Assembly (NCBI GenBank): GCA_949130495.1
Contig: OX422211.1
Location: forward strand, 337,161,504-337,225,503
Direction: 5' to 3'
Origin: Sambucus nigra
Taxonomy: Eukaryota; Streptophyta; Magnoliopsida; Dipsacales; Adoxaceae
DNA length: 64,000 bases
The position numbers were made by a program, and so were the translations under genes. Positions 33,077 to 44,296 of this stretch are shown here, one piece after another (the stretch's first letter is position 1; each line of letters opens with the position of its first letter). A model generated the notes under the pieces. That model was not told the origin of the DNA. It did no database searches and worked only from the letters and a program-made list of their open reading frames with translations.

Positions 33077-34896
33077 AACCAATTTATCCCAATCATGATT
33101 TACATATCCTGTCTATAATAGACCATTCTCCCCTATTCCTGGTCGAGGAGTAACCCCTTGTCCTTAATATACAAATCTCCCCCATTCCGGGTCGGAGAGT
33201 AACCTCCCATTTCGGTAAATCGAAATGAACAAATTCATATTCAATATTATTCTGATCATATCCGTAACTATGTATAATACATCTTACCAGTGATTGATAT
33301 TCATATCATACCCATAACCATGTGTAATACATCTTACCCATAAGTTATATTCAAATCATCTCTATAGCCATGTATAATACATCTTTTTCCAGTAAATACA
33401 CTAACCTTGGCCACTTCGTGTGTTTTTCCCTTGCCTTTATCTATCACTTGTTAAGCCGGTTCTTCTTCCCTTTCACATATAAAGTCTTAAAATATTAGTC
33501 TCATCATAAGGATATTAACAATCCAAAGAATAACTTATCCTTAACCGAATTCATAAGCATCATATCATCCCATTCTAATCATTTATCATAAATGAAGTCT
33601 CATCCAATCTCATGTTAAAATATTTAACATATCAAATCCATAGCCCAAACATACTTTATTTTCTTCATGGTAATACGATTATTATCATATTAGGTTCCCA
33701 ATATAAAAGACAACACATCATTTCAAGTTTCCTAGAGCAAGATGTGTCCATTTCTTTATTACAAATCAAATCTGCCCTATAGACTCTTTTATCATTCAAT
33801 CAACTTCGAAGAATTTTCATAATTTTTCTCCATCATAACTTCCTTTGATTTTTCTCCCAACATCCATAAACATATTGAAAAATACAAAATTAAAGTTTCA
33901 TAATTTTTAAGGTTCATTTGCTATGTCAAGCAAAATATCAAACACCTGGTGTGCATACTTACACCTTTGGGGCATATTTGATATATGAACTTCAAACTAT
34001 CACCAAAGATTCATTTCTTGGTATTTTCACATAATATTAGGATATGTTATACATATATAAGTCTATTTTCATATCCAACTAAAATTATTCAATTCCAATA
34101 AATATACAAAAAGTTATAGGAGTTTGAATACACAAGGTTTCCAATCAAATCAATATACATGATTTACACGTTCAACCTTGCTTAAACCCGCATCTATCCA
34201 TACTTATACCTCAAAACACGGAAGTTTAGAAAAAAAATCATTATTTATATCATTTTAAATCAATAATTCCAACAATATACAATATTTATAGGTAGAATTA
34301 CCTTAGGGATCTTTTCGTAATTTCCTATGTATTTTTCTCCAATTTTTCCTCGCCTTTCTCTTCTTAAACTTCCCGTTTCTCTCTCTTCAGGCCAAACTCT
34401 CTAATGGATGAGTTTGGATGAAGAAGAAGGTTAATTCAAGGGGATTAATTCGGCCAAGCTTGCCCCCCCCCCCCCCCCCCCCCCCTCCAACCAATGAAAT
34501 TCATCCATTTGTTATACATATAAAACAAAATACCACTTACCGAATAGACATATTTGCCTCTGCTTCGTAATTCTAGCATAACTTCTTGCTCGGACCTCTG
34601 TTTTACACACTGTCTGTTGTGTTACAAACTTACTCATATATGTACAACTATCTAGTTTTTACCTCAAGTCAGTTATTACATTATAGTGGCCAAAACTCGT
34701 CCCGAACTCGAACATTCCTACCGAAGACTGCACAAATTTGTGTTTGTGACTAATTCAATATTTCATAAGTTATGAAGATATGATTAGACTAAACACAATA
34801 ACTTAACATTATATATTCTAATAACACATTATCCCCATCCCATGTGGTAAGCATGATTTAAACATGGTTTATCATAATCATATCCGGGTCATCACA
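33077..34896 (-). other. LTR B body, non-coding
   Basis: No protein coding. It holds short imperfect tandem repeats at about 33235-33390 (tgtataatacatctta units) and a 23-C run at 34463-34485. Sequence order parallels fragment D in reverse. Confidence 0.7.
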
Positions 34897-34901
34897 TGAT
34901 T

Positions 34902-35177
34902 ATTCTGTTAAATTAGTCCCGACATGACTGACATACGCGTCCTGACTTAATTTTCACAAATTGTCATATTCATCACTCACGATAAATTTTATAAAATCAT
35001 AATCATATGTAAAGTCATAATCATATATATTACGTTTAATCACCAAGTAATATTCAACATAAATCACATATTACTTTACTCATGAGTAATATTTAAATCT
35101 GGATTAATTTTTAATTATCTCATAATTAATTCTAATTAATCATATTTTAAAAGTCATTAAAAATACAAGGTGTTACA
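34902..35177 (-). other. Start of LTR C (distal part)
   Basis: On the - strand this is TGTAACACCTTGTATTT and the next ~275 bp of solo LTR C, AT-rich, ending where LTR B inserted. Confidence 0.7.
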
Positions 35178-35765
35178 CTTGCGTAGTCAACAAAGCGTGT
35201 CAATTTATGCATCAATCAACGGACACTCATTGGACCCTTATCAAAAGAATACTTTGATACTTCAACGCTACCTCTACCTATGGACTTCATCTCACCAAAT
35301 CCTCATCTCTTGAACTTTAGGCTTTTAGTGACTCTGACTGGGTTGGTTGTGTAGATGATCGCAAGTCAACCGGGGGCTTTGTTATTTATTTGGGATCTAA
35401 CCTTATATCATGTAAATTCAAGAAGCATAAACAGTGTCTCGCTCATCCACAGAAGCTGAATACAAATCTATGGCAAACACAACAGTTGAACTCTTATGGC
35501 TTAAGTCCTTACTAAAAGAATTGGGTTTTACCCCCCCCCCCCCCCCCCCCCCCAACCCTCATATCCTTTGGTGTGAAAATCTTGGAGCAACTTGTTTATC
35601 TTCTAACCCGATTTTTCATACACGTACTAAACATGTCGAGAGTGACTTTCATTTTGTAAGTGATCAAGTTGCCACGAAAAATTTACAAGCCCACTTCATT
35701 TCAACCCACGATCAACTCGCACACATATTTACAAAAGGGCTATCCACTGTCAGTTCCAGTTCATT
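35178..35765 (+). pseudogene. Copia RNase H end (continuation of the split RT)
   Basis: Resumes the copia protein as VVNKACQFMHQSTDTHW, then [20 protein letters not shown] (RNase H with its conserved D-x-D-W and D-D-R-x-S-T-x-G). [50 protein letters not shown] and HIFTKGLS follow. These are the terminal blocks of copia polyproteins. A C-run of 23 at 35531-35553 inserts a proline tract before the ILWCEN block. Together with 12100-13067 this gives an almost complete but broken RT-RNase H. Confidence 0.92.
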
Positions 35766-35879
35766 CGTAATAAGCTCATGGTTTGTCAACAAACAACACC
35801 ACAAGTCCAGCATTTGTTTAACAGTTTCCAACAGCTCCGGATAATAGCAACAACTCACACCATTTCAAATATTCAAATA

Positions 35880-35999
35880 TGTAACAAATACAGTTAACTC
35901 CCCATATGTATAGGGATAATTAGTCAGAAGCTATTGTAGTATAAATCTACTAGCTCGGCTAGTTTCTAAGTTGTGCAAAATAGAAATACAAAAACTTCA
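35880..35999 (+). repeat. Possible short copia 3' LTR
   Basis: Begins TGTAACAAATACAG, ends AAAACTTCA, and contains a TATAAAT box (about 35940). No 5' partner exists and no clear PPT precedes it, so this is a guess from position. Confidence 0.3.
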
Positions 36000-36000
36000 A

Positions 36001-39000
36001 TCTGGTCTTTAGCCACGTGGCAATGCTTATTATAAGTCAACATTTACGACATGTTGTCCATTTTATAATATTATATAGATAAAGATAATGTTAGCAATAT
36101 TATATGTTATGTGGTCCAATTCAAAATTTTAAAAGGAATTTTAAAAAACGTGTTATGCTTATACAAAATATTTTTTAATTAGTTCTATTAATATAAAATT
36201 TTCATAATACGTTCTGTTAAATATTTTCCATAAATAGGAAACATTACTACATTACATATTTGACAAAGGTTGTAAATATTGAGTATATGTTTTGCACAAT
36301 TTGAGTAGAATATTTACTGCATGTTTTCTAACGGATCTATTGATGGAAAAATACTTTTTTAACGAATGGGATCTATTGATGGAAATATATTTTTTAAAGA
36401 GACCTAATTGATTAAAGAAAAATTTGTATGACTTGTTTGACTATAAACTTAGCAAATGAGGCGTATTGATAAAAATCCCAATGTTAAAATAAAAAATTAC
36501 AAAATCATTTGTAATAATAATAAAAAAATTAATTGATTTAGAAAATTAAAAAAAATTGAAAAATCGAGCACGAAAATAGAACTCTAATTCAGCACTAGCA
36601 ATATTACGGGTTGGGCCTAATTTGGGTCGGTCAAATATGAGTTGGGCTAAATGTGGGTTGGGCCAAATATGAGTTGAGTTAAATGTGGGCCGGGCCAAAT
36701 ATGGACGGATCAAATATGAGTTTGACCAACCCATTGTTTTTTTACTAAAATAAGTATTACACTTCTAAAATAAGTATTACACTTCGAGGTATATGTAGAA
36801 AAAACTCATATTTTACTAACTTTTAAAAATGAATATTATATTTGATTTGTATCTTTTAAAATTGAGCTCTATATTTGATTTCTCGCTTTGAAATATGGGC
36901 ACATATTTAATTTATATCTTTGAAATATGAATCCCATATTTAACTCATAGTATTTAAATATGAACCACATATTTAAATGAGTGGACTAATATCGATTGTT
37001 TTATTATTTGGACGCATTTTGCCACTACTACTCAAATTACCCAACAGAAGGAAAATATGAAAGATGTTTTAAGTGACTCATAAATTCTAAGTTTATTTGA
37101 TATATTCTTTTGGTAGAATTCTAATAAAAACATGATAGCGAAAGGTAGTTTTACGTTAAGCCATTTATAAAGCATAAACGATAGTGAAATTTTTCTAGAG
37201 GGAAAGGCAAGTAGTTAGATGACTCAGTTGTGACCTAAGACATGTTTCTATCAGAGTAGTAATTGAATGTTTATATTATAACGGCCGGCAAGCCTTTTGG
37301 AACTGGAACTCCCGGCATCGACCCAGCACTTCAGTCGTATTTGGACGGCAGTTAAAATGTCTCCACATAAATTATCATGGAAAAAAAAAAAATAATACTA
37401 TAACAACTGATTGCATCAAAACAAAACAAAAAATAAAAATAAAAAAACGTCAACATTTCACCACTAACTGCAGCTATCCAACCCCAAACTAGACTCCTCA
37501 TTTCATCCAAAACTAAAGTAATGTCAACGTTATAAAATTTGATTGGGTTTAATTGGGGTTATAAATATAGATTTATTGTGTTGGGTCAAGATCAGTTTTA
37601 TTTATAATTTTTATTACTTCCCTCTCCACCCCCAGATACTGTCGTAATACACATAAGTCTCAATTTTTAAATAAATTACACTTAAACCCCCACATATTCA
37701 TCACGCGCTTGTACTTTTTGCATTGGCTATCTTGTACCTTAGGGATACGAGTGGTAAGTTTAATTATTGAACATTTAAGGAGAAATCTCTAAATAGAACA
37801 TTATATGTAGGGGCAAAGTAGGATAAAAACTGTTTATAATTTTGAGCACTAAGTTTTTTTTAAGTGATGTTGATTTGTTTTCCATGTAAAGTAATTAGTA
37901 TGTGTGTATTTTTTCATTTATATCTTCAATTTAAAGTTCGAAATCTGAATCTAAAAAAATAAGTTTTTTGATATGTCGAAATGAATCTTTGAACGTGTGT
38001 TTTTAGTTAGATTCATATTATTTTTGGGGGGCAAATTTTTCCTCCCAACTATTTTTGAAGCATATGTAACCGTTAACCTCTTAATTTTATTATTAAAAAA
38101 CTATTATTTGGTATTTCTTAAATTTAAATGGTTCAGAGTCAGACCTACGAGCCAAAACAACCAAACTCTTATTTTAGTCATTTTTTACTTTTTTTTATAA
38201 CCCTGAACCTCTACAAGAACGATCCCTTTGGACTCCCTCGTGCAAGCTAAACAAGGGGCACTCCGCATGACCCACCTCACACACGAGCCCCGATTAAATA
38301 CTGGCATACCTGTGAGAAATCGAACCCAGACCTACTAGTGTTTGATTTGAAATATATTTCAAGAACATAATAGTTAACGACACAATATTTTTATCACGAT
38401 ATATTTACCCATCCGACAAAAAATTAATTTTCTTGGAAAACTTCGAACAAAAAAACAAATCACTCATATATTTTTTTTTCACATTTCGAACTTCTATTAA
38501 AAAATGAGCTACATTCCACTCATTGTCTAAGTGTATAGTGAAGGGCACCATTGCTTGCGATCTGTAATACTACGCAGGTTATTTTACATTAAACTAACTA
38601 TTGTGGAAATATACACTTGTCAGATCGACAATTGCACAAATTTGGACATAACATAGAGACGTAATACATAACATAATTGTTGTACAAAATTTATACTTCC
38701 TCCCTTCCAATTGAAAGTCTTTATTTGAGTTTCACGTTTATTAATGATACAAAAATTAGTGGTACAACATAGGAAATCAAATATTTATTTATTTTGAACT
38801 TTTTACCATTCTTGAATCATTATTTTATAAATATATATCATATATAATGATTGAGTTTTATGCTTTTACATCGATTCTGGCTTGAATTATACGACTTGTA
38901 TGTGCACTTAGCAATCTAACATTTCAAAAAGGAAAAAAACTGATTAGAACTCGAACCAAACGAACACCCCATAAAAACTTATTTCAAGGTTAGGGCCCGT

Positions 39001-39130
39001 TTGGTTTATGTTTTCGAAAATCGGATTTAAAAATTATTTTTGAGAATAATTTCATAAATCTGTTTTGGGAAAATTTTAAACATTATTAAGCGTTTGGTAA
39101 AACTTGATTTATAATTAATTTCAAAATTGA
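36001..39130. other. AT-rich non-coding stretch
   Basis: No gene seen. It has a degenerate tandem repeat at about 36600-36725 (aaatatgagttgggcc-like units of about 20-24 bp) and a 23-bp direct duplication (aaataagtattacacttc) at 36746-36785. Confidence 0.65.
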
Positions 39131-39132
39131 AA

Positions 39133-39165
<33 letters not shown>

Positions 39166-39200
39166 ATATATACACCCACACACACTCACACACTCAAACC
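39131..39200. repeat. (CT)n and CA-rich microsatellite
   Basis: ctctctctct run at about 39131-39166, then cacacactcacacact. Confidence 0.85.
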
Positions 39201-39265
39201 CACCCACACACCCCTATATGCGTGTGTGAGCGCACGTGTATAGAGGGAGAGAGCCAAACTTTTGT

Positions 39266-39598
39266 ACATACCAAACGGTACATACCTTTGGCGCGGACAC
39301 ATTTTATAAATGATTTTGAATTGAGTTTTTTTATGTGGTATTTAAACATTTCGGCAGATCCATATAAAAAAATCATGAAAAAAAATGTTTTATGCTATTT
39401 TAAAAAAATCAGTCAAACTTAAAAGCTCTGAAAGTTTGACTGATTTTTTTAAAGTAGCAAAAAATATTATTTTGAGTTGATTTTTTTATATGGGTCTATT
39501 GAAATGTTTAAACACCATATAAAAAAATTCAGCTAAAAAAAAGTTTTTAATATTTAAAAAAATTAGTATGCGATGTTGGTATGTACCGTTTGGTATGT
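39266..39598. mobile_element. Foldback/MITE-like element with 21-bp perfect inverted ends
   Basis: 39266-39286 (ACATACCAAACGG... ) is the exact reverse complement of 39578-39598. Inner arms also pair, including atcagtcaaactt (about 39408-39420) with aagtttgactgat (about 39433-39446), so the whole 333 bp can form one long hairpin. No target duplication could be assigned with confidence. Confidence 0.75.
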
Positions 39599-39616
39599 TA
39601 GGAGACTCTCACTATA

Positions 39617-39618
39617 TG

Positions 39619-39656
<38 letters not shown>
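39617..39656. repeat. (TA)n microsatellite
   Basis: Uninterrupted TA run after atgtatgta. Confidence 0.9.
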
Positions 39657-39657
<1 letters not shown>

Positions 39658-39862
39658 GTCGGGGCAGGTGGTGGTTGTAGTTATGGTTGGTGGTTGTGTG
39701 TTAGGGAGGGTGGTGGTGGGTTAGGGCGGGTGGTGGTGGGTGGTGGGTTGGGGCACGTAATGGTGGTAGATGTTGATGGTCGATGGTGGTGTCTTGGGTG
39801 AGTGGTGGTTAAAGGTGGGTGGTGATGGGTTGGGGCATGTGGTGATGGGTTAGGGCGGGTGG
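39657..39862 (+). repeat. GGT/GGGT-rich minisatellite
   Basis: Repeats of ggtggtgggt, gggttagggcgggt and ggttggggca. Strong G bias on the + strand; several G-triplet clusters could form quadruplexes. Confidence 0.75.
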
Positions 39863-40094
39863 CTATTTATGTTTCATGATGAAAAATGAAAATCTGAAAG
39901 CAGGTTTGAAAACAGTTCAAACGTGTTCTAAAAAAATGGTGTTTTAAACACAAATTTTTGAAAATTGGTTTTGAAAACATGTTTTAGAAAATTTGTTTTC
40001 AAATGCATGTTTTATCAGTTTTGGATTTTAAACACAGAAAACAGTTTTCTATTTCCCCTTTCCCTTGTAATTTATACATATATATAAAATGTTT

Positions 40095-40620
40095 AAAAAA
40101 TGGAAATTATCAAAAAGTCCCTCTAACATTTTTAATACACGTTTAGTTCATGCCTTTTTATTTTGTTCCAAAAAGTCACTCACCACAAAAAAATACAAAA
40201 GATACATATTTTTATTTTAACCCATTTAGTCCATCAAACACCCATTTACCCAATATTATCTCATTTTTAAAGGTCCGCACTAGCGGCACCTCCTCCCCAT
40301 CTCCTCCCTCTCCCCTACCCCCAACTTTCGGAGCTCCAACGACAATCATCGGAGCTCCATAAGTCATCATCGGAGCTCCGGTTGGGTCGACGGAGCTCCA
40401 GAAGTCCTCGTCGGAGCTCCGATTGGGTCGACGGAGCTCTAGCGTGGATTTTTTTAGCTCCCACAGTGGGGGTGGGGGGGGGGGGGGGTGGAAGGAGGTA
40501 GGTAGATGAGTTTGTGTGTGTCCTTATTTTGAGTGTTTTTATGTGATGATGAACTTTTTATAACAAAATAAAAATGTTTAGACTAAATGTGTATTAAAAA
40601 ATGCTCGAAAAATTATTCGA
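40095..40620. mobile_element. Foldback element with GGAGCTCC array in its loop
   Basis: The left arm (about 40120-40205: aacatttttaatacacgttt ... tttttattttgttccaaaaa) pairs with the right arm (about 40525-40605: taacaaaataaaaatg ... aaatgtgtattaaaaaatg) as an imperfect inverted repeat of about 85 bp. The loop holds a C-rich stretch, the GGAGCTCC array and a 15-G run. No coding and no transposase. It may be a MITE; ends are approximate. Confidence 0.55.
40330..40440. repeat. Six GGAGCTCC palindromes at 20-21 bp spacing
   Basis: GGAGCTCC starts at 40330, 40351, 40372, 40392, 40413 and 40433 (the last as GGAGCTCT). The spacers alternate ATAAGTC-like and GGGTCGA-like words. Confidence 0.9.
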
Positions 40621-41170
40621 TATATCCCTCTTAAATAAAAAGATACATATATATAATAAACCCATAATAATGCGATGTGATTTAATAATCCGCTTCATTA
40701 ATGAAATATTATTATAAACCATATAAAAAGAAAAGTTAATGTTGTTTATGTTTTTAATTCTAGGTGTATTATCTATATTATACCTCTAATACGATAGTAT
40801 TAGAGGTATAAATAGAATTTAATGCATATTGTTAATATCTCAATGGCACTCTTCGATATATTCATCTAAACAATAAATAACTGCTCTATTTATACCCTTC
40901 CCCGTTCTCTTTCTCATCCCTCCCATCTTCCGTAAGCCTTCCCATATTCTTTTAAATCAAACTCATCCACCACATCCGATTGTAAACAAATAGTCAGTGT
41001 ATTTTCTCGCATAAGATTCCTAGAAGAAGACGCCGCAGAAGCCAAAAGGAGAAAACTAACGACATCATCTGATGTAGAACACACCCAGAGGTCAACATCA
41101 TGTTACAACGTTATTACAACATTTCAACACTTCGCAAGCCAAGCTTTTCAGCACCAAGCACTCGCTTGTT
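40621..41170. other. AT-rich spacer
   Basis: No gene seen. A small palindrome (tacctctaatacgatagtat then tagaggta) lies at 40781-40809. Confidence 0.55.
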
Positions 41171-41172
41171 TT

Positions 41173-41194
41173 ACACACACACACACACACACAC

Positions 41195-41289
<95 letters not shown>
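41173..41289. repeat. (AC)n-(TA)n compound microsatellite
   Basis: AC run about 41173-41195, then TA run about 41198-41289. Confidence 0.95.
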
Positions 41290-41291
<2 letters not shown>

Positions 41292-43038
41292 TCTTTGGGC
41301 AGATGTTGGTGATAGTTCAATATAATTTGGCTGTCAACTGATTTCTGTATTATAAGAAAACTGTCATTAATTTTATTTATGATCCGTCTGAGAAAGGATC
41401 TGTTTTTTTTTTAGATTTTGGCAAGTGATACTTCAAGAAGACTGACTATACTTGAGACAAGCACAAGCCAAGATTGGAACGTAAGAATGAGTCGTGGATC
41501 ATATACGCTTTATAATCCGATAAAGTTGATTCGTTGATTACAGGATTTGATAAATAAGTAGGACATTTTTTTATAGATTCAGAATAACATTTGAGAAAAA
41601 GAAATTCTTGCGTATGATGGATTAGTTGACTAACAATCATGCCAATCACTCTGGAAATGATTTCAGACACTCGCACAACCCAACGACGTTAATGGGTTCC
41701 TTAAGGATATGACCCTTAAATGTCTCCACTGGAAGAGAAACGGGGGTTCTCATAATCTACACTAACACCACTACTTTTTCTGGATACCACAAGTGCAAGT
41801 TTGTAAAGGTCTTCAATCCAAGATTTTCACCATCAAGCACTCGCATGTTGGATCATGGTGGTTACAGTAAGATTCTGACTTTCTTTCTTTCTTTCTGGAT
41901 CATTATAAGATGTATATGGAAAGAAATGATTATGCCCATTTTGGGGTTTCCTGTGTCACGACGATGTGATTTGAAATACAGATATGTGTAATTTATGTTT
42001 TACTATCTCAGGTGTGCTCTTCCCATATTCGGAGTCATTCCTCTCAGTTCTTTCATCTTTTAATTCATTTATGACGTTTTGTTAAATCAATTGGTTTTTT
42101 ACTAGGGTTTCTCCTTTTCAAACCCCAAAATCCCATTTTTTAGATATTGGAACTAAACAAATTTCAATTTTAACTCAACAGAAAAAACCAAACTGCTTTC
42201 TTATTACAATTTTATTTTTTGTCAATCTAATAGTCTTGTTTTTTTGCAAGATATATTTACCACTCTATATTGTTGCTTTGTGGACCTATCTACAGGATAG
42301 AATGATGGAATAATTAAACATGTGGAAAAATCATAGAGCACAATGAAGAGGTGTTAAATGGGCTATTGAATCATCCCATAATTTTCTGTAAGTCTCTCCA
42401 CTCAGGCTTGGTTTGTTTGGTTAATTAAATTTATTTTACAATATGTTAGACCATGAGACCAAGGTCTTTGAATTTTATTTGTTATTTATTTTTGATTTTT
42501 AGTTCCACTTTCTTCATATGCAATCCGGTTGTTTGCCAAAATGCCCTCGGTCTACCAAAACTTCCTTTTGCAATCTTTTTAAGCTTCCATTACATAAATG
42601 GTTAAGAAATAACTAAAGATCAAGTATATGAAGAAACGTATATATATGTAATTGATTGAAAATTTAAGATCTTATGTTTGTGCTGGATATTGTTTACGAA
42701 GACAAAGTTGGATTTAAAAAAAAAAAATGGATACTCTAAAGTCTATATAACCTTGCAAGTCATTTAAAGTTTTCCAAAAATTATATTTGGACTTAATCAC
42801 ATCAACATCATTCTAATGTGATCCAATGCTACAACCAACTCCCCGTTCTCGAGAAATTATTTTCGCATTATTTTGGTTAATGCATACAAGTTTTGCACTT
42901 GCACGAAAATAGTGCAAACTACTTAAATGTGGTAAACACATGATCTATAGCAAAATGTTGTAAGTATCCACGTCCTTTTTAGATTTATTTTAAGAACGCT
43001 ATAAGTAAAATATTCATAAAAAATATAAATAATTTATA

Positions 43039-43072
43039 AAACGTTCGCGCATCGCGCGAGTTACATGCCAGT
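43039..43072 (+). mobile_element. Helitron-like 3' terminus (degenerate)
   Basis: TCGCGC-ATC-GCGCGA hairpin (43045-43059), nine bases, then CCAGT, resembling the hairpin plus CTRR end of plant Helitrons with C in place of the T. No 5' end or Rep/helicase sequence found. Confidence 0.35.
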
Positions 43073-43321
43073 ATATAGTCTACATTTTTAGTGTTTTATA
43101 TGGTTAGTAAACTTGTAAACCATTTATTCTACTAGAATGCAAATAAAAGAAAAAGGGAAATTTTGGATAGGACTAGCCAACTAATATATCCCAAGTTGTT
43201 TATAAAACGACTAATGAGTTTTGTGTTGATAGACATCAAAATATCATTTGAGGTAATTTTTAAATCAAATAAGACCCTAAACGATTGAATATAATAAATC
43301 AAATTTAGAGTGAAGTATTGA

Positions 43322-43357
43322 AAACCCTAAACGACAAACCTCAATCGTTTAGGGTTT
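43322..43357. other. Hairpin with telomere-like CCCTAAA motif
   Basis: AAACCCTAAACGA and TCGTTTAGGGTTT form a 13-bp perfect stem with a 10-nt loop. Confidence 0.6.
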
Positions 43358-44296
43358 CTTTTAACAATGTGTGCAATGCTTTAAACCCTCATTGCTTTCG
43401 CTATTAAGATTGTTTCTATTCAAGTGTTTTTTTCAAATCTGACATTTTATTTCGATTTGAAATTAGCAGTTATGATTATCTTAAATAGCCAACACGCCTA
43501 AATTTTAATAGAATATTTGAAAATTAAGAAAAAAACAAATAATAAAAAAAAAAGCGGTCTCCCGCTCTGGAACCCCACACCCGCAACTTCTTCAAATTTT
43601 GCATAGAAAAAAAGTGCGGACTCTATGATTATGGGCATCTTACCATATACAAATTAACTTCTGTAAATCCTACTTAGGACCAAATTTGTTTATTAGTGTT
43701 AGACACGTACTTATTCAAAGTGGATGCTGATCTGTTTGATTGTTTAATATTAGTATTATTATTTAATTAAAACTTTCTAATGCAATCTAATTAGGACCGA
43801 TAATTTTTAACACGATAATCGATCTAAAATAATGATTTGAAATAATCCAAACATGACATAAGTAATTTATATAAAGTTAAAAATACTCAAAATTTATATT
43901 CAAATTAAAAATAACACGATCAAAAAATAATAAGATTAATCCGAATTATCGCCCTAACTCTAATGTTGCAACCTCAGGCCATCACCATCAAAGTTCATAA
44001 AGCTGTGACGAAAGCAAAGGAATTAAAGCTTTAAAAATGATTATGTCAAAGCACGCTGTACTTGCCCATTTCGGGGAACAGATTCTCTTAATTAAAAAAT
44101 AAAGAAAATATCGTATGCCTTGAATCTTCAAACAAAATGATTGTCAACTAGTGTTTAAAAATTCTGGAGAATTGATATATTCACGGGATATTCTCACTAG
44201 GAGACTACGTAGTTTTGGCTGTACTTCATGGAGCATGAGATTCTCTTATTTAAAATAATTACTGCAACGTTTACGACAGGAAACTATTCATGAGAT

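Larger units (their letters stand above)
19411..34896 (-). mobile_element. Solo LTR 'B' (about 2.4 kb without its nested insertions)
   Basis: On the - strand it starts TGTGATGACCCGG (34896) and ends GGGTGTGTCA (19411). The duplication tgatt flanks both sides (19406-19410 and 34897-34901). It sits in LTR C and is itself interrupted by elements A and G. Its own sequence is 19411-19836, about 28056-28102 and about 32938-34896. It is related to the long-LTR fragment D inside G: the shared GACTTGAGG, GGCAAGGG and CCAAGGT-AGTGTA blocks occur in the same order. Confidence 0.85.
13068..35177 (-). mobile_element. Solo LTR 'C' (about 2.65 kb without its nested insertions)
   Basis: Read on the + strand it begins TGTGACACCCCGAC (13068) and ends AAGGTGTTACA (35177); in its own orientation it starts TGTAACACC and ends GGTGTCACA, typical gypsy LTR termini. 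It interrupts copia coding exactly, with flanks cttac (13063-13067) and cttgc (35178-35182), a 5-bp TSD with one difference. No internal domain, PBS or PPT belonging to it was seen. Its own sequence is 13068-13753, 17716-19410 and 34902-35177; the rest is later insertions. Confidence 0.78.
9441..36000 (+). mobile_element. Ty1/copia element, split by a 22-kb nest of insertions
   Basis: The gag, protease, integrase and RT parts lie at 9444-13067 and the RNase H end at 35178-35765. The split falls inside the conserved segment between RT and RNase H: the left part ends at a PNVTY-like motif and the right part resumes with VVNKACQFMHQ, as expected of one protein. No 5' LTR is present between the LINE remnant and gag. 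A weak 3' LTR candidate lies at 35880-35999. Confidence 0.85.
41290..44296. other. Non-coding stretch with possible Helitron end
   Basis: No protein gene recognised. Contains a Helitron-like 3' terminus near 43040-43072 and a CCCTAAA-type hairpin at 43322-43357. Confidence 0.55.

Noticed and set aside
38995..40040. GGGCCCGTTTGGTTT start suggesting a hAT-like MITE
   Set aside because: No matching inverted end or TSD was found on the right side.
41098..41312. Ile/Tyr repeat frames
   Set aside because: Pure (TA)n microsatellite translation; the same holds for 48709-48981.
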